A stretch of 64,000 nucleotides of DNA from Tolypothrix sp. PCC 7712 (GCF_025860405.1 NZ_CP063785.1:2108001-2172000), one strand, 5' to 3'. Counted from the stretch's first letter, positions 42,424-53,906 are shown. Numbers and translations: made by a program. The notes: generated from the sequence alone by a model not told the origin.

Positions 42424-42882
42424 CTTTTTCTCCTCGGCTCTCCTAGCCTATAAATTGTATCGAACACGACGATTTTCTGCATGGATGTGGTAGTCCAGCT
42501 CAATTTAGATTTTTTTACCCAGAAACTAAGAAACACAAGCATTTCGCCTATTTGCCCAGAAAGCAGCAATACTAAAGGCATAAATAATTTATGTCCTTAG
42601 TATTAGTGATTCATAATAAATATTTCTTTGCGATCCATTCTGCCGATAGACCTCATGAGCAGCCTTTTGCATTAGGGACTAGGTAACAATTAAGCTTATG
42701 ATTCCCGGGCGATCGCTTATATAGGATAAACACCAATTTTGTTTAAAGGCAAATAGTTACCCCATATTGATATATTCCCATAAAGTTAGTGCTGATTTGC
42801 ATCAGAAAATAGTATTGTGAAAGCCCAATTCACGCAGAGGTTTTGGGCCTTTAACTTGTCATAAAGTTGTGAAATCTTGTAT
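42424..42882. other. Spacer without a recognised gene
   Basis: This AT-rich spacer lies between the ligase gene and the PLD-like gene. It contains a short run of TTTGG-type sequence and one HIP1 site, but no repeat family or frame that I could support. Confidence 0.4.
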
Positions 42883-44781
42883 TTACTCCTTGACTTTTTT
42901 CCTCGTCTTCTTTTCTGTTGGTACTTTTTTTATTTTTGTTGCTGGTTCCTGTTTAGCAGGTTGCTGAGGGAAAGTCTGTTGCGAGATAAAATCATCGACT
43001 GAATCATTTTCTTGAGCAATATGAAGACGAAGCAACTCTGACCATACTTCATTATTGAGTAAATTGACAGCAGTGTCACGGTTCTGTGTGGCGATCGCAT
43101 TAATAAATTGACGCAATCCCTGCTGCAATGAATCAATGAAGGGTGCTTCTGGTGCTACCTGACTCAGCAATGAAAGTGCTAAGTTCACACTTACTAAATC
43201 ATCGGGTGAGTTTTGGGGATTTATTTTTGGCAAGAGAATATTTAGCCATACAGGAAGTAATTCTAGCCAGCTATTTTTTTCTATTTCTTTCAATGCTATA
43301 TTTTCTATTCCCATAGCACCCCATAGATACAGAGAATCTTTAGCTAATTGAGTGTCACGATTTTCTAAAGCCTTTGTCCATAATTGTTGAACATGTTTAT
43401 GGAAGCGCTGGTTGAGAAACTCATAAGCTTCATTAACTTGCTGGGGGATTGTCACTTGATAAACGGACTCACCTAATGGTATTTGTTCGCCGCTATATTC
43501 AAGCCATTGGTAGGAACTACAAATATAAATTTCTCTATCAATTATTACTTCTTTAATATGGGAATCGGCTAAATCGGCTAACTGTATATAAGGTAAGCCT
43601 TCGGGTGTTCTGATAGCTGGTATTTCGGTTGATATTGGTTGTTCTATTTGCGGCGATATTCCATAGCCAATTAAAATGGAAACTCCGCGTTTTGCTGCTT
43701 GTTCTAACACAGCTAAAATTTCGCTATTGGCAATTACATGATTTATCCAAGGTGAATAGATAATTATTTGAAATTTCGCGGCATTGATAATTTCTAAAAA
43801 AGTTTGATGAATTTGGCGATCGCTTAATTGTATTACATTACCAAAATCACCCGATTTTTTGCGTTTCGCGCTAGTTTTGCCCTTAATTTCTAAAGCTTGC
43901 TGGCGAATCTTGTTAAATCTAGATTCTATTTCGGCATTTTTATGATTTAGAGTCGCTTCTATCTCAAAATTGGTGGCTATGTTTGATGATTTGCACAATT
44001 CGGCTAAAGAGATTTTCCCTTCAGACAGCAATTTATCTAGCCATTTTGAACTAGAATCTAAAATTTCCTTTCCGCGCCGCAGTTGAATACTAATTTTATC
44101 TTCATTGGCATCATAAATTACAAACATTGATATTTTGCGCCAAATAATTTGCGGGTTTTGTAATACCCTAAAAGCTGTGACAATCTTCCCAGCTTCAGGT
44201 ACATGAAGCGCTACATTTGAAGATTGTAGGCTCTTTTGTATATCCTCTAAACTTACGGAAGATATATCTTGATTTGGCAAATTGATATTTAAAAAATTTG
44301 CTAAATTAGGCAGATTGAGATTTATCTCGTTTAATGGTTCAGTCTGAAAGGTAATATTGTCACTTAAAACATCTGTAATTGCATAAATTTGTACAGCATA
44401 GGGTGGTTGGGGTACAGAACCTTTTTCATAAAATAAGCGCCCTTGTTCTGTCACTGTAATTGGCGATTTGGGTGCAAGAGTTTGTAACCTTTGCAAAGTT
44501 TTGATTGTACTTTCCACAAATATGCTATCAAGTCCCAGAATAGATCCTAATTCCTTGGCTGTTGGTGGCGGATCAAATTCTATTCCAGCACGAATGATGA
44601 ATTCTTCTAGGACATTTAACGGACGAGGTTCTGTAATAGTTAATTCTACAGTTGTTTGCTGCAAACTATAGCGCAATTGACGAGCAGCTAAAACTGATAA
44701 GTGCGGATTTTGAGCGGGAATTTCTTCGACTAAATTCTTGAGGCTATCATCAATGGGTTTATTTGAGGATGCGAGAAACAT
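42883..44781 (-). CDS. Phospholipase D-like protein with N-terminal winged helix (partner of the helicase)
   Basis: The 632-residue protein starts at ATG 44781, preceded by GGAGG at eight bases, and overlaps the helicase stop by 23 bp. Residues 20-150 look like a winged-helix or adaptor domain. From about residue 330, [14 protein letters not shown] and [18 protein letters not shown] match a PLD-superfamily fold, and a single HxKxxxxD motif (HIKEVIID, H408/K410/D415) supplies the catalytic residues. The family includes nucleases. The C-terminal 120 residues are helical and end in a Lys-rich tail ([17 protein letters not shown]). The domain set and helicase pairing suggest nucleic acid cleavage. 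No membrane segment. Confidence 0.8.
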   Translation of the reverse strand: MFLASSNKPIDDSLKNLVEEIPAQNPHLSVLAARQLRYSLQQTTVELTITEPRPLNVLEEFIIRAGIEFDPPPTAKELGSILGLDSIFVESTIKTLQRLQTLAPKSPITVTEQGRLFYEKGSVPQPPYAVQIYAITDVLSDNITFQTEPLNEINLNLPNLANFLNINLPNQDISSVSLEDIQKSLQSSNVALHVPEAGKIVTAFRVLQNPQIIWRKISMFVIYDANEDKISIQLRRGKEILDSSSKWLDKLLSEGKISLAELCKSSNIATNFEIEATLNHKNAEIESRFNKIRQQALEIKGKTSAKRKKSGDFGNVIQLSDRQIHQTFLEIINAAKFQIIIYSPWINHVIANSEILAVLEQAAKRGVSILIGYGISPQIEQPISTEIPAIRTPEGLPYIQLADLADSHIKEVIIDREIYICSSYQWLEYSGEQIPLGESVYQVTIPQQVNEAYEFLNQRFHKHVQQLWTKALENRDTQLAKDSLYLWGAMGIENIALKEIEKNSWLELLPVWLNILLPKINPQNSPDDLVSVNLALSLLSQVAPEAPFIDSLQQGLRQFINAIATQNRDTAVNLLNNEVWSELLRLHIAQENDSVDDFISQQTFPQQPAKQEPATKIKKVPTEKKTRKKVKE

Positions 44782-47700
44782 CAACAAAACCTCCATGATG
44801 ACTAACAACATTAGCAACTTCTGAGTACATATTTCCGACTTTACCAGGTTGCTTGGTAAATAAATCGTGACAGCCTACAATTACTAGCAATTCTTGGGCG
44901 CGAGAAAAAGCGACATTTACCCGTTCTGATTTTTTCGCAAATCCCACATCTCCTTTATTATTGTTGCGAACCATGCTCACAATCACTACAGGGCGTTCCA
45001 TACCCTGAAATCTATCAACTGTACCAGTACGAATTTGCAGTGAGGGGAAAAGTTCTGATTGGAGGCGTTCATCAATTTTTCTGAGTTGAGCACCATAAAA
45101 TGTAATTACAGCTATTTCTTTTTTCGGTTCACCACAGGCGACTTTTGCAGCCCAAGAATTTTCAAATTGCTGACACAAAGCTTCAATCACATCGATTTCC
45201 TGAAGGTTAAATAAAGAAGTACCTTCACGCTGTTCTTGAAATGCATCTTCTTTGGGCATTTTAACCCAAAGTAAATGGTGTTGAGGTTGAACTATTTCTC
45301 CAGCTAAATCATGGGCGCGTTTAATATCTGGCTGTGAAATTCCACATTCCAATTTACCCTCATAAAATTGATTGATTGCGCCCATAATATTGGGGTGCAT
45401 TCGATATTGGGTAGTTAACATTTGTTTGATGCTTTGATCCGCATCTTCAAATTGGCTCTTGAAGAGAGATTCTTCTAAAAATTGCAATTCTTCTCTGCTA
45501 CTGCCAATTTCTTGCACAACTTCTTCTAAAGTACTAGTATCTAGCATTGGTGGTAATTGTTTATGATCGCCTACCATGACTAATTTTTTACCTTTCAAAG
45601 CAGGAATCAGCAATTCTGGTGGCGTACACTTACTAACTTCATCAACTATCACCACATCAAAGCATTGAAATTCTTCCGAAAAATCACGATTTGCAGCTTG
45701 CACGCAGGTGATACCGACGACGTTAGCATTATCTAAATATACCTGTCTTAAATCGTGGCGATCGCGTTCTGAGGGGTTGCGTACTTTTTCAATCCAATCT
45801 TGAATAAAATTACCATAGCGATCGAGGTAAACTTCATCTTGAGTGAGTTGCTCTTGTAAAGCCTCAAATTGAGATTTGATGCTGCGTAAAAATTCTAAAT
45901 TATATAAATCAGGGGTAGAACTGGGAATTTTAAATTTATCAGATATCCCTTGCCATTCTATCTGCCACCAGTTGCGCTCTAATAATAAAGTCTCTGATAA
46001 TTCTGGTTGCGTCTGTTCAGATATTTTGTCTAACTTTAATTTTAAAGTCTCAAGCTGTTGTTGAACAATTGTTGTTTCTTCTTGTAAGATTGATAACTGC
46101 TCAATCAAAGAGAATTTGATATTTTCTAATACCGCAAATGGCTCTAGAGATGTAATTAAATTTTCTAACTGACTTAGCTGATTAATCCAAGCATGGACAT
46201 GTTTAGAAAATTCCTGTGGATGCTCCCAAATTTTAGCTTGGGTTGTGAGATATTGGTCAACTAGTGTACGTAATTGTTGAGGAATGTTTGGCTGTTGGTT
46301 GAGTTCTTGCAAAGTATTAATTGCTCTTGCCAGTTTCACATTAGCATCTTGTCTGGCTGTTTCTATCTGATTTTGAATATTAAATATTTGCTGAGATGCA
46401 GTTTCATGATTGTGCAGTTCATTTAACTGTTGTTGTAGATGTTGTAAATGCTGTTCTATTTCAGTTTTAACTTTAAAAACGCATTGGCGCGCGTTGCTAA
46501 GGATGCTTTCTATGAGTTCTTGGGTAATTTGGTTGAGAGTCGCTTCAATATTTTTGGCTTCCCATAATGCGCCATAGGTTTGCTGAATCCTGTTCAACAA
46601 AATTTGGGCTGCATCAACTATAGTTTTTCGCTGATTTTGCGTTAAATATTGATAGTTATTAACCTGTTGAGCAATTTCTTGCCATTGAGTGCAATCGCTC
46701 GTTTTCAAAAATAAAGGAATTTTGCTAAAATTCTGCTGGAGAAAATAGCTAAAACTATGCTGTCTACCTTTTCTATCAGTATATTCTCCCTCGATTTCGT
46801 AAGCGATCGCCTTTGCTAATAAATCCCAGTCTGGTAGATTAACTGCATAATTGCTTGGCATTAATGATATTTTTAAAGAATTAGCCAACATCACCAATCC
46901 TGGCGGTAATTGTATTAGCTCTAAGGTTAAAGGTTGATTAGTCTGCCGAGCATTATTTAAAATTTCCGATAAACCTGTATTAGCTGTAGCCTTCCATTCC
47001 TTAACAGCAGCGATAACAGACTCAAGTTCCTGCTTGCGAGTTTCCCAATTTTGAATAGTTTGCTGTAAACTGTGCTGTTTGCTAAAAAATTGCTGATTAT
47101 CTTTTTGTAATTGTTGTAAATTGCTGGAATGCTGTTTAAAAACCTGAACTGCGGCTGCAACTTCTAACATCGCTACAGTTGCACTTTGAGCATAAATTAA
47201 TGCAGTTTTAAAATCAGGGATTCCCTTGGCGACAGTTTCACGTAACCACACAGCCAATCCAAAAGCACCACATTGAGGGCGAAGGACTTCAAGTTTATCA
47301 GTCAAGGTAACAGCTTTAGCGACATTTACCAAAAAGTCTTTAACTAAAGTATTACCTTCAGTATATGGGCGCAAATGCGGCAAAAAGTTGGTAATTTCTG
47401 GTGCTTCCCAATTAACTATTGATGGAGAATCTAAAAGATTTTCTAAACCAGAAATTAAGGTTTCAATTTCAGCTTTCTTAGCTAATGCATCCTGAAACAG
47501 TGCTTCTTGTTGTTGCAGATTAACTTGTAATTTAGCTTGTTTATGCGTTAATTCTTCCTGATTTACTTGGAATTCTTCTTCTGCTTGGATATAAGCTGTA
47601 AATCTTGGATAAAATGCCAATAATTGACGATAATTTTCTAAATTTTGGCGGCGATTACTGAGACGATTTTCGCAGTCACTAGCAGTATTATCTAACCATG

Positions 47701-49264
47701 TGCCAATAACTTGGTCTTCTAAAAACGGTTGTCCTTCTTCACCAACTTTCTCAGCACGTCCCTTACGTATCGCCCGAATTACAGGGTTATGAACTAATCT
47801 ACTCAGGGCGTTATCTACTGCTAAATTCGCTTGGGAAGCAATCAAAGTCCGCCCACCTCGCAAAGCGACTTGATAGCAAATCTCAGCTATTACGGTTGTT
47901 TTACCTGTACCAGGTGGCCCCTGAATTAAAACTAAATCTTCGGAAGAAAGTACTGTTTCTACTGCTGCTTTTTGACCAGGATTAGCAGATGATAATAATA
48001 AATCTTCTATTGGTAATTGTACAGTTTGATGAATAGGTCGAGCTTGGGCAGCATCGAATAAGAAATTCCCTAAATAGGGATTTTGTGTGCGTCCATTATT
48101 TAAATCATCTAAAGCTTTTTTCTTGCGCTGAATTTGTTTAATATCGCCAACTGCTTCAAAACATAAAAACCCAGTATCAGGAAGTTGATAGCGTCCGCTT
48201 GTCATGTAATCAGCAAAATCGCGTTCCAGCCTAACACCAATGATGCGATTTTTGATATCAATTTCTTCAATGGAACCTAATAAGCGACTTTGCTGCCAAT
48301 TTCTGCCATTGGGTGCAGTTTCAAATAATTTGATGTCTTCGTTTTTTGCTTTCCTTACCCGTTCCCAGAAGTTTTCAACATCCAACAGATTTTCAGGCGA
48401 ACCATCGAGGGTAGCTGAGTTAACATCAATTTGAAAACTGATGCGTCTTTTAAAGTTATAGTTATGCTGACGGTAAGGTACACAAAACTGACGCGCTTGA
48501 GCAATCTTCTCTTCAATCTGCAAAAAGGCTTTCCATGCTTTCAGTTGTGCTTCTGTAGGTACAAAATCGCCACAAATTGGCGTATTTTTTAATTGTGTAA
48601 ATACAGTTGAGGGGATACCGATATGATGCTCATGGTTAGGCAGAAGCCGCAAGCGGAAGGGTACAGCATAAGCATCATTATTGCCTCGTGAAATTGGCAG
48701 TAAATAAGCAGATAAAATTCTTAAACCTTCGTAGCCATTGGGATGTACTGCGGCTTTAAATCCAAGAGTTTTACCTAACTTTTGCAGTCTTAAAGGTAAT
48801 TTACTATGCTCAGAATCAGTGGCAATTATTAATTCCCAAATTTCTTCTTTGGCTGCTCTTCCTGCACCTTTACGACGTAGATAAAATAGACAAGGATTTT
48901 GCCCGACACATTCCCACATTAATTCATGGGCATATTCTCGGCGTTCGCTAAAATCAGGATATTCGGCAACTGCATCCGCGCCTGCTAAATGACGGATTAA
49001 ACTATCAATTGTTGAATTTACGAACATATAGCCCCAATCTTCTGAGGCCATTTTCATTTTCAAGGAACTAGTTTTGCGAGTGGTAGCAACTTTAGTAACT
49101 GCTGGTTTAGCAGCTTTGCGAACACGTTCTGCTTCAAATTCAGAAATGGTGCTGCTAGGACTTGTGGCGACAATGTTAAGTTGCTGGCATATGACTAATA
49201 GCTTTTTGCTATCTACATTTATTTCCTTTGAAAGTTCGTAGATTCTAACTTTTGATTTTTGCAT
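44759..49264 (-). CDS. Superfamily 1 (DNA2/NAM7-like) helicase with an IF-2-type N-terminal module
   Basis: The protein has 1501 residues. Residues 1-50 ([48 protein letters not shown]) match the small N-terminal module of cyanobacterial translation factor IF-2. A 350-residue N-domain follows, then Walker [10 protein letters not shown] near 447. A long coiled-coil insertion separates this from [12 protein letters not shown] near 1205, [34 protein letters not shown] near 1418 and [16 protein letters not shown]. All motifs of an SF1B helicase of the Upf1-like type are intact. The substrate may be DNA or RNA. The PLD-like gene overlaps its end, so the two proteins are made together. Confidence 0.88.
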   Translation of the reverse strand: MQKSKVRIYELSKEINVDSKKLLVICQQLNIVATSPSSTISEFEAERVRKAAKPAVTKVATTRKTSSLKMKMASEDWGYMFVNSTIDSLIRHLAGADAVAEYPDFSERREYAHELMWECVGQNPCLFYLRRKGAGRAAKEEIWELIIATDSEHSKLPLRLQKLGKTLGFKAAVHPNGYEGLRILSAYLLPISRGNNDAYAVPFRLRLLPNHEHHIGIPSTVFTQLKNTPICGDFVPTEAQLKAWKAFLQIEEKIAQARQFCVPYRQHNYNFKRRISFQIDVNSATLDGSPENLLDVENFWERVRKAKNEDIKLFETAPNGRNWQQSRLLGSIEEIDIKNRIIGVRLERDFADYMTSGRYQLPDTGFLCFEAVGDIKQIQRKKKALDDLNNGRTQNPYLGNFLFDAAQARPIHQTVQLPIEDLLLSSANPGQKAAVETVLSSEDLVLIQGPPGTGKTTVIAEICYQVALRGGRTLIASQANLAVDNALSRLVHNPVIRAIRKGRAEKVGEEGQPFLEDQVIGTWLDNTASDCENRLSNRRQNLENYRQLLAFYPRFTAYIQAEEEFQVNQEELTHKQAKLQVNLQQQEALFQDALAKKAEIETLISGLENLLDSPSIVNWEAPEITNFLPHLRPYTEGNTLVKDFLVNVAKAVTLTDKLEVLRPQCGAFGLAVWLRETVAKGIPDFKTALIYAQSATVAMLEVAAAVQVFKQHSSNLQQLQKDNQQFFSKQHSLQQTIQNWETRKQELESVIAAVKEWKATANTGLSEILNNARQTNQPLTLELIQLPPGLVMLANSLKISLMPSNYAVNLPDWDLLAKAIAYEIEGEYTDRKGRQHSFSYFLQQNFSKIPLFLKTSDCTQWQEIAQQVNNYQYLTQNQRKTIVDAAQILLNRIQQTYGALWEAKNIEATLNQITQELIESILSNARQCVFKVKTEIEQHLQHLQQQLNELHNHETASQQIFNIQNQIETARQDANVKLARAINTLQELNQQPNIPQQLRTLVDQYLTTQAKIWEHPQEFSKHVHAWINQLSQLENLITSLEPFAVLENIKFSLIEQLSILQEETTIVQQQLETLKLKLDKISEQTQPELSETLLLERNWWQIEWQGISDKFKIPSSTPDLYNLEFLRSIKSQFEALQEQLTQDEVYLDRYGNFIQDWIEKVRNPSERDRHDLRQVYLDNANVVGITCVQAANRDFSEEFQCFDVVIVDEVSKCTPPELLIPALKGKKLVMVGDHKQLPPMLDTSTLEEVVQEIGSSREELQFLEESLFKSQFEDADQSIKQMLTTQYRMHPNIMGAINQFYEGKLECGISQPDIKRAHDLAGEIVQPQHHLLWVKMPKEDAFQEQREGTSLFNLQEIDVIEALCQQFENSWAAKVACGEPKKEIAVITFYGAQLRKIDERLQSELFPSLQIRTGTVDRFQGMERPVVIVSMVRNNNKGDVGFAKKSERVNVAFSRAQELLVIVGCHDLFTKQPGKVGNMYSEVANVVSHHGGFVDVSRILK

Positions 49265-49527
49265 CCAGTAATTTTCTGTAATATTTGATATTTATGAGAA
49301 TAAAACTATTGCTAAAGCTAAAGATGATGTCCGCAAAATTTCTCTCAAACTCTTATTCTTTTGTTACTTTTGGATGATTTGCGGTGCGTTTTTGATAAAA
49401 TGTGCGGAAGTTTAAGTATAAAAATTTCACGCAGAGGCGCAGAGGCGCAAAGAGAAAGATGGAGATTTTAAAGTTGTAGATTAGGGTGTGCGATTTTTCA
49501 TCCTGGAGTTGAGGAATAACTATAAGT

Positions 49528-50445
49528 TTATAGTTTATATTGTCTGTACACTTCACTCGCAGCACGATGTACTAAAGAATGTCTCCAAACCAGCGATGAC
49601 AAATCGTCGGCGTAACCCCCACCAATAACACAGGCGACGGGATAACCAGCACTGACACAAGTACTCAAAACCTGCATTTCGCGACGGAATATCCCAGTAT
49701 CGGTTAAAGCTAATTTTCCCAGGCGATCGCCTATATGTGGATCGACACCTGCGTCATAGAAAACGATATCTGGCTTCACAGCCGATAATAAATCCGGTAG
49801 ATACTTTGCTAAAGTTTGCAAGTAGGCATCATCTTCCATCCCTTCTGGTAAAGGGACATCCAAATCGCTGCTTTGCTTAGTACCCGGAAAATTCACTTCA
49901 CAATGCATAGAAAATGTGAAAACGCTGTCATCATCTTGGAAGATAAAAGCCGTACCATCGCCTTGATGTACATCTAAATCCACTATTAAGATTTGTTGAG
50001 CTAGTCCGAGTTTTTGTAAAACGCGAGATGCGATCGCTAAATCATTGAAAATACAAAAACCAGATCCATAACTGGGAAAAGCATGATGAGTCCCGCCAGC
50101 CGTATTGCAAGCTAAACCCTGACTCAGCGCTAATTGGGCAGTCAGTATTGTACCACCGACCGCTACACAGGTACGATTTGCCAATGCCGGACTCCACGGC
50201 AAACCTATACGCCTCTGTGCTTTGGAGTCTAATGTTCCTTCACAATAAGCTCGAACATAGTTACCAGCGTGAACCAACTCAATCAATTCTGTTGACGGAA
50301 GCACAGGCGTATGAAATTGCTCAATTTGCGCCACCCCATCACTTATTAACAATTCGTATAACTGTCGAAACTTCCCCATTGGAAACCGATGTCCCTCTGG
50401 TAGCGGCGCAACGTAATCAGGATGATAAATAATTGGTAAATGCAT
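49528..50445 (-). CDS. Histone deacetylase-like amidohydrolase
   Basis: The 305-residue protein belongs to the arginase/deacetylase superfamily that includes HDAC and AcuC. Motifs: GGTHHAFPSYGSGFCIFNDLAIA (catalytic histidine pair and FND), ILIVDLDVHQGDGTAFIF (zinc Asp/His), FYDAGVDPHIGDRLGKLALT (zinc Asp), and VIGGGYADD. The complete metal and charge-relay set suggests an active enzyme, acting on acetylated lysine, polyamine or a related substrate. ATG 50445 is the natural start. Its downstream side is bounded by the helicase pair and its upstream side by a repeat tract. Confidence 0.9.
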   Translation of the reverse strand: MHLPIIYHPDYVAPLPEGHRFPMGKFRQLYELLISDGVAQIEQFHTPVLPSTELIELVHAGNYVRAYCEGTLDSKAQRRIGLPWSPALANRTCVAVGGTILTAQLALSQGLACNTAGGTHHAFPSYGSGFCIFNDLAIASRVLQKLGLAQQILIVDLDVHQGDGTAFIFQDDDSVFTFSMHCEVNFPGTKQSSDLDVPLPEGMEDDAYLQTLAKYLPDLLSAVKPDIVFYDAGVDPHIGDRLGKLALTDTGIFRREMQVLSTCVSAGYPVACVIGGGYADDLSSLVWRHSLVHRAASEVYRQYKL

Positions 50446-50520
50446 TGTTGGTGTTTGGTAATTGGTAATGGGTAATTGGTAATTGGTGTTTGTTATTTCC
50501 CCTTGTCACCTCATCTCCCA

Positions 50521-50719
50521 CCCTACGGGAAGCCCTTCGGGTTCAGCAGTTGCTTCAAGTCGGGGAACCCGCCCAACGCACTGCTTCACCGCTATCGCGT
50601 CTACATCTCCCTCATCTCCCTCATCTCCCTCATCTCCCCAGTCCCCAGTCCCCAATCCCCAATCCCCAGTCCCCAGTCCCCAGTCCCCAGTCCCCAGTCC
50701 CCAGTCCCCAATCCCCCAC
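50521..50719. repeat. Repeat cluster: family E relative followed by STRR tract
   Basis: 50521-50607 contain CCCTACGGGAAGC, CTTCGGGTTCAGC and CGCGTCTAC, a relative of 14033-14077. From 50608, CTCCCTCAT units turn into a long series of CCCCAGT/CCCCAAT heptamers to 50719. Frames spanning both strands are by-products. Confidence 0.85.
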
Positions 50720-50786
50720 ATTTGTCTACACTAAGAAGTGACAATGAAAACATAGTAAGGAAGCCTGCGTGCTTGATTTGTATCCG

Positions 50787-51308
50787 ATGATGCAACTAAA
50801 AACTGTATGGCAATTAGGTAGCAATAATCCAGAAAATCAACATCACCTAGCTACTATTCGCCAATGCTGGGCAAGTCTCAATAGTAAAAAAGTTACTTGG
50901 CAACAGAGGATAATTACTGAGAATACTGAAGTCGATCAATTAGATTGGGAACCCAAGCGGTTTGATGAAGCCTTTGCGATCGCCAACCCAGATATTCGTG
51001 GTATTACACTGTATTGGCGTAAACCTGACTCTTCTGTTGAACGTAACACCACGCCACATCAATTAATACTTGATAGCCTCAACCAATATTTATATATTTT
51101 TCCTAAGTCACAAAAAGAACTAGTTATCCGTGTAGGTTTTCCATCGATTGTTTATGAAACAATTTCACTAACAAATCCCCAATATTTATATAATTCATCT
51201 GGTGAAAACTACATTCTCACTTTGCAGGATGCATCACAACAGCTAGAAGTCAAAGTTAGCATGAGTCCAGAAAATCTCAAACAGCTACTTCGACAACTCA
51301 CAAGGTAA
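50787..51308 (+). CDS. Conserved cyanobacterial protein of unknown function
   Basis: The 173-residue protein (ATG 50787 or 50790) has no export signal or membrane helix. Its sequence alternates short beta segments (RGITLYWRKP, ELVIRVGFPSIVYETISLTNP) and an amphipathic C-terminal helix (SPENLKQLLRQLTR). I recognise it only as a likely conserved protein of cyanobacteria. A GTG at 50769 would give a slightly longer product. It precedes the MscS gene by about 65 bp and may be co-transcribed with it. Confidence 0.65.
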   Translation: MMQLKTVWQLGSNNPENQHHLATIRQCWASLNSKKVTWQQRIITENTEVDQLDWEPKRFDEAFAIANPDIRGITLYWRKPDSSVERNTTPHQLILDSLNQYLYIFPKSQKELVIRVGFPSIVYETISLTNPQYLYNSSGENYILTLQDASQQLEVKVSMSPENLKQLLRQLTR

Positions 51309-51374
51309 AATTAAGCCAACATACGTTACCCTGACTGAGTACCCTAATCTTAAATACTTCATTTCAAATTGATT

Positions 51375-52400
51375 ATGATGCAATGGATTCTGCCAGTTGT
51401 ATTTGTTCTTGCTGGCTTACTAGCAGGAATAATTGCGGAGAAATTTTTCTTCAAGAAGTTGAAAACATTTGTTCTTAAAACAAAACTTCCTGGAAGTGAA
51501 CTTATATTTCTCTCATTGCATCGCATGACATTTATTTGGTTCGTGCTAGCAGGATTTTCTGCAGCAGTTCTTAGCGCTCCCATCAAACCAGATATTGCCA
51601 CTGTCCTGCACAAAATAGTTACTATAGTTATACTTTACTCAGTCACAATAGTTGTAGCTAGATTGACTGCTGGTTTTATCAATTTATTTATTACTAGATC
51701 TGAAGGAGTTTCAGCATCACTCATTTCTAATATCGCTAAGACTGCTGTCTTTGTTCTAGGAACGCTAATTCTGTTGCAGACAGTGGGTGTAGAAATCACA
51801 CCAATAATTACGACTTTAGGTATTAGCGGTTTAGCAGTAGGTTTAGCTCTCAAAGATACGCTAGAGAATTTATTTGCGGGCTTTTATCTGCTAATTTCTA
51901 AGCAAGTCAGAACTGGAGATTATGTCAAACTAGCAGATAGTCATGAAGGATATGTCATAGATATTTCTTGGCGTAATACAACTATTAGGGAACTTTCAAA
52001 TAACGTCATCATTGTACCCAATTGTAAATTATCTTCAGCAATTTTTATTAACTACCATCTGCCAGTTAAAGAGATTACTCTCACACTTAATGTCGGAGTT
52101 GATTACGAGAGCGACTTAGAACAGGTAGAAAGGGTAACAGTGGAAGTTGCTAAAGAAGTGATGGCAGAAATAGCACCACAATTAATCGCCAATGAACCAT
52201 ATATCAGATTCCACAAGTTTGGAGATTTTAGTATAGATTTTACTCTTTATATGCGCGTCAATGAATTTTTTGACCAACGTATTGGCAGACATTTATTTAT
52301 TAAAAAATTACATAAACGATATCAGAAAGAAGGAATTAAAATTCCTTTCCCAGCTAGAGAATTGTTTATACCCGAAAATGCTGCCAAACTTGGACAATAA
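51375..52400 (+). CDS. MscS-family mechanosensitive ion channel
   Basis: The 341-residue channel has four or five predicted helices in the N-terminal 160 residues (WILPVVFVLAGLLAGIIAEKFFFKK, then the pore-lining ALGISGLAVGLALKDTLENLFAGFYLLISK). This last segment has the Gly/Ala packing pattern of MscS helix TM3. The following beta domain (TGDYVKLADSHEGYVIDISWRNTTIRELSNNVIIVPN) is the MscS signature. The C-terminal alpha/beta cage follows. It opens under membrane tension during osmotic down-shock. The start at ATG 51375 or 51378 is preferred to TTG 51369. A strong terminator follows. Confidence 0.93.
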   Translation: MMQWILPVVFVLAGLLAGIIAEKFFFKKLKTFVLKTKLPGSELIFLSLHRMTFIWFVLAGFSAAVLSAPIKPDIATVLHKIVTIVILYSVTIVVARLTAGFINLFITRSEGVSASLISNIAKTAVFVLGTLILLQTVGVEITPIITTLGISGLAVGLALKDTLENLFAGFYLLISKQVRTGDYVKLADSHEGYVIDISWRNTTIRELSNNVIIVPNCKLSSAIFINYHLPVKEITLTLNVGVDYESDLEQVERVTVEVAKEVMAEIAPQLIANEPYIRFHKFGDFSIDFTLYMRVNEFFDQRIGRHLFIKKLHKRYQKEGIKIPFPARELFIPENAAKLGQ

Positions 52401-52484
52401 ACATTTTGCAATATTATTAGAGTTGTAATATTTTTTGTGTTCGTGCAGTATTTACAACAATATAATGTCTTGATTTCTACATTG

Positions 52485-52526
52485 AAACCTCGAATTTTTG
52501 AGATATCCTGAAAAATTCGAGGTTTT
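52485..52526 (+). terminator. Strong terminator after mscS
   Basis: AAACCTCGAATTTTT pairs perfectly over 15 bp with AAAAATTCGAGGTTT around an 11-base loop; TTTT follows. It works on both strands in principle. Confidence 0.85.
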
Positions 52527-52587
52527 AGCATTTATAAAAGCAGACAAAATTTATAATAGATAAAGCATTTATCAAGTAAATCTTAGT

Positions 52588-52665
52588 TAGGACGTGTTAC
52601 GGCTATGACAGGATTGGGGACTGAGAGTTAATGATATTTAGCCGTAACGCATCATCCATGCTATC
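52588..52665 (+). repeat. MITE-like element, family B (partial copy 3)
   Basis: GTGTTACGGCTATGACAGGA is followed by ATGATATTTAGCCGTAACGC, matching half of the family B element at 30634-30781. It lies directly before the fibrillin gene. Confidence 0.6.
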
Positions 52666-52683
52666 AAAGGAGAATCAATAACC

Positions 52684-53331
52684 TTGAATACTCAACTAAC
52701 CCTTAAAGAACAATTTCTAGTGCAGCTTGATAAAATTCAAAAGCATGGTGATAGTTCTCATGTCACCAATTTAGAGATAGACGAAAATACTGCCACAGAA
52801 ATTGAGCAATTAACAACAGAACTCGAAAGTATTAATCCTAATCCCAAACCTCTGCTTAATGCTATTTCTCTGCTGAATGGAACTTGGTTATTGAAATACT
52901 CCACTGCTAGAGAAATTCGGGCTTTAGCTTCTCTACCATTGGGGTTAAAAGTAGGTAAAGTATACCAAGTAATTAATGTTGCAAATAAATCATTCTTCAA
53001 TATAGCTTTTGTGCAACATCCTCTGAAAATCATATCAGGCTTCGTGAAAGTTGCAGCTAGCTTTGAGCCTATCCAAGAAGATTTATCGAATCTACTGGAC
53101 AAACGTATCCAAGTCAATTTTGAAAAACGCTACTTATCAATTGAAAAAATTCTTGGCATTAATACCCCTCAACTCAACCCATTTAAAGTTGTTCCAGCTA
53201 GTAATCCTAAAGGACGAGTTCCTAGCCTAGATATTACTTATTTAGATGAAACTTTAAGGATAGGGCGTGGTGGAGATGGTAGTTTATTTATTCTGACTAA
53301 ATCTCAAGATTTACCTGACAAATTTCGATAA
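52684..53331 (+). CDS. PAP/fibrillin family protein
   Basis: The 215-residue protein starts at TTG 52684, with AAGGAG 11 bases before it. The PAP/fibrillin domain is visible in LNGTWLLKYSTAREI, VGKVYQVINVANKSFFNIAFVQHP and the C-terminal SLDITYLDETLRIGRGGDGSLFILTK. Family members in plants and cyanobacteria bind lipids and associate with thylakoid membranes and plastoglobule-like bodies. No transit peptide is present, as expected in a cyanobacterium. It is convergent with the Uma2 gene, 17 bp apart. Confidence 0.9.
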   Translation: MNTQLTLKEQFLVQLDKIQKHGDSSHVTNLEIDENTATEIEQLTTELESINPNPKPLLNAISLLNGTWLLKYSTAREIRALASLPLGLKVGKVYQVINVANKSFFNIAFVQHPLKIISGFVKVAASFEPIQEDLSNLLDKRIQVNFEKRYLSIEKILGINTPQLNPFKVVPASNPKGRVPSLDITYLDETLRIGRGGDGSLFILTKSQDLPDKFR

Positions 53332-53348
53332 ATTTGAATGCGTAATTC

Positions 53349-53906
53349 TTACTCAAGGGTTAACCAACTAAAAACTTGCTCAACACTTAAAGATAAATCG
53401 AGATTACTAAGAACAGGTAGTGAATCTTTACCTGTTAGCATTTCAACTCTTTGATTTGGGAATATAGTTAAAATACTCGCTTCTTCTGGAAAAATTAGCC
53501 ATCCTAGTTCTGTGCCATTTTGAGAACAGTGGAGTAAGTTACGCAGAACTTTGGCTTGACTTTGCTCTGGAGAAAGTATTTCTATTGCCCAGTTAGGATG
53601 AGTTTCAAAACGGTTAGCAATTCTGCCTGATGGTTCACGAGGAATGCGTTCCCAACGAAATACCGCAATATCAGGAACTATAGCCGCACCGCCAAAAATA
53701 CAACGCAGTTCGGGAAAAGCTAGGGCAATTTTTTGAGGTTTAGCTATTTGGTTAATTCTTTCACAGAGTTCTACTTGTAGTAGGCTATGTTCTCCTTGAG
53801 GCATCACTTTTTGACTCACTTTTCCATTGATATACTCTGAAGCAGGTTTGGTTTCTGGCAATTGAAGAAATTCTTCTAATGTGATGGATTTGACTAGTGT
53901 ACTCAT
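53349..53906 (-). CDS. Uma2 family protein (DUF820, PD-(D/E)XK-like fold)
   Basis: The 185-residue protein is typical of the large cyanobacterial Uma2 family: ITLEEFLQLPETKPASEYINGKVSQKVMPQGEHSLLQVELCERIN, a segment with VPDIAVFRWERIPR (acidic catalytic Asp), PNWAIEILSPEQS (with the E in the second acidic position) and LGWLIFPEE. The family is predicted to be a nuclease-like fold, but the true function is poorly known; it is often linked to mobile or repetitive genes. ATG 53906 gives the standard N-terminus MSTLVKSITLEEF; a longer frame reaches 53933. Confidence 0.9.
   Translation of the reverse strand: MSTLVKSITLEEFLQLPETKPASEYINGKVSQKVMPQGEHSLLQVELCERINQIAKPQKIALAFPELRCIFGGAAIVPDIAVFRWERIPREPSGRIANRFETHPNWAIEILSPEQSQAKVLRNLLHCSQNGTELGWLIFPEEASILTIFPNQRVEMLTGKDSLPVLSNLDLSLSVEQVFSWLTLE

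Noticed and set aside
44196..44490. Separate ORFs inside the PLD-like and helicase genes on the plus strand
   Set aside because: They are short, antisense to strongly supported genes, and lack start signals.
42883..49264. Assignment of the helicase/PLD pair to DISARM
   Set aside because: The helicase is of the SF1 Upf1-like type and no methyltransferase or DrmA/DrmB partner is present.
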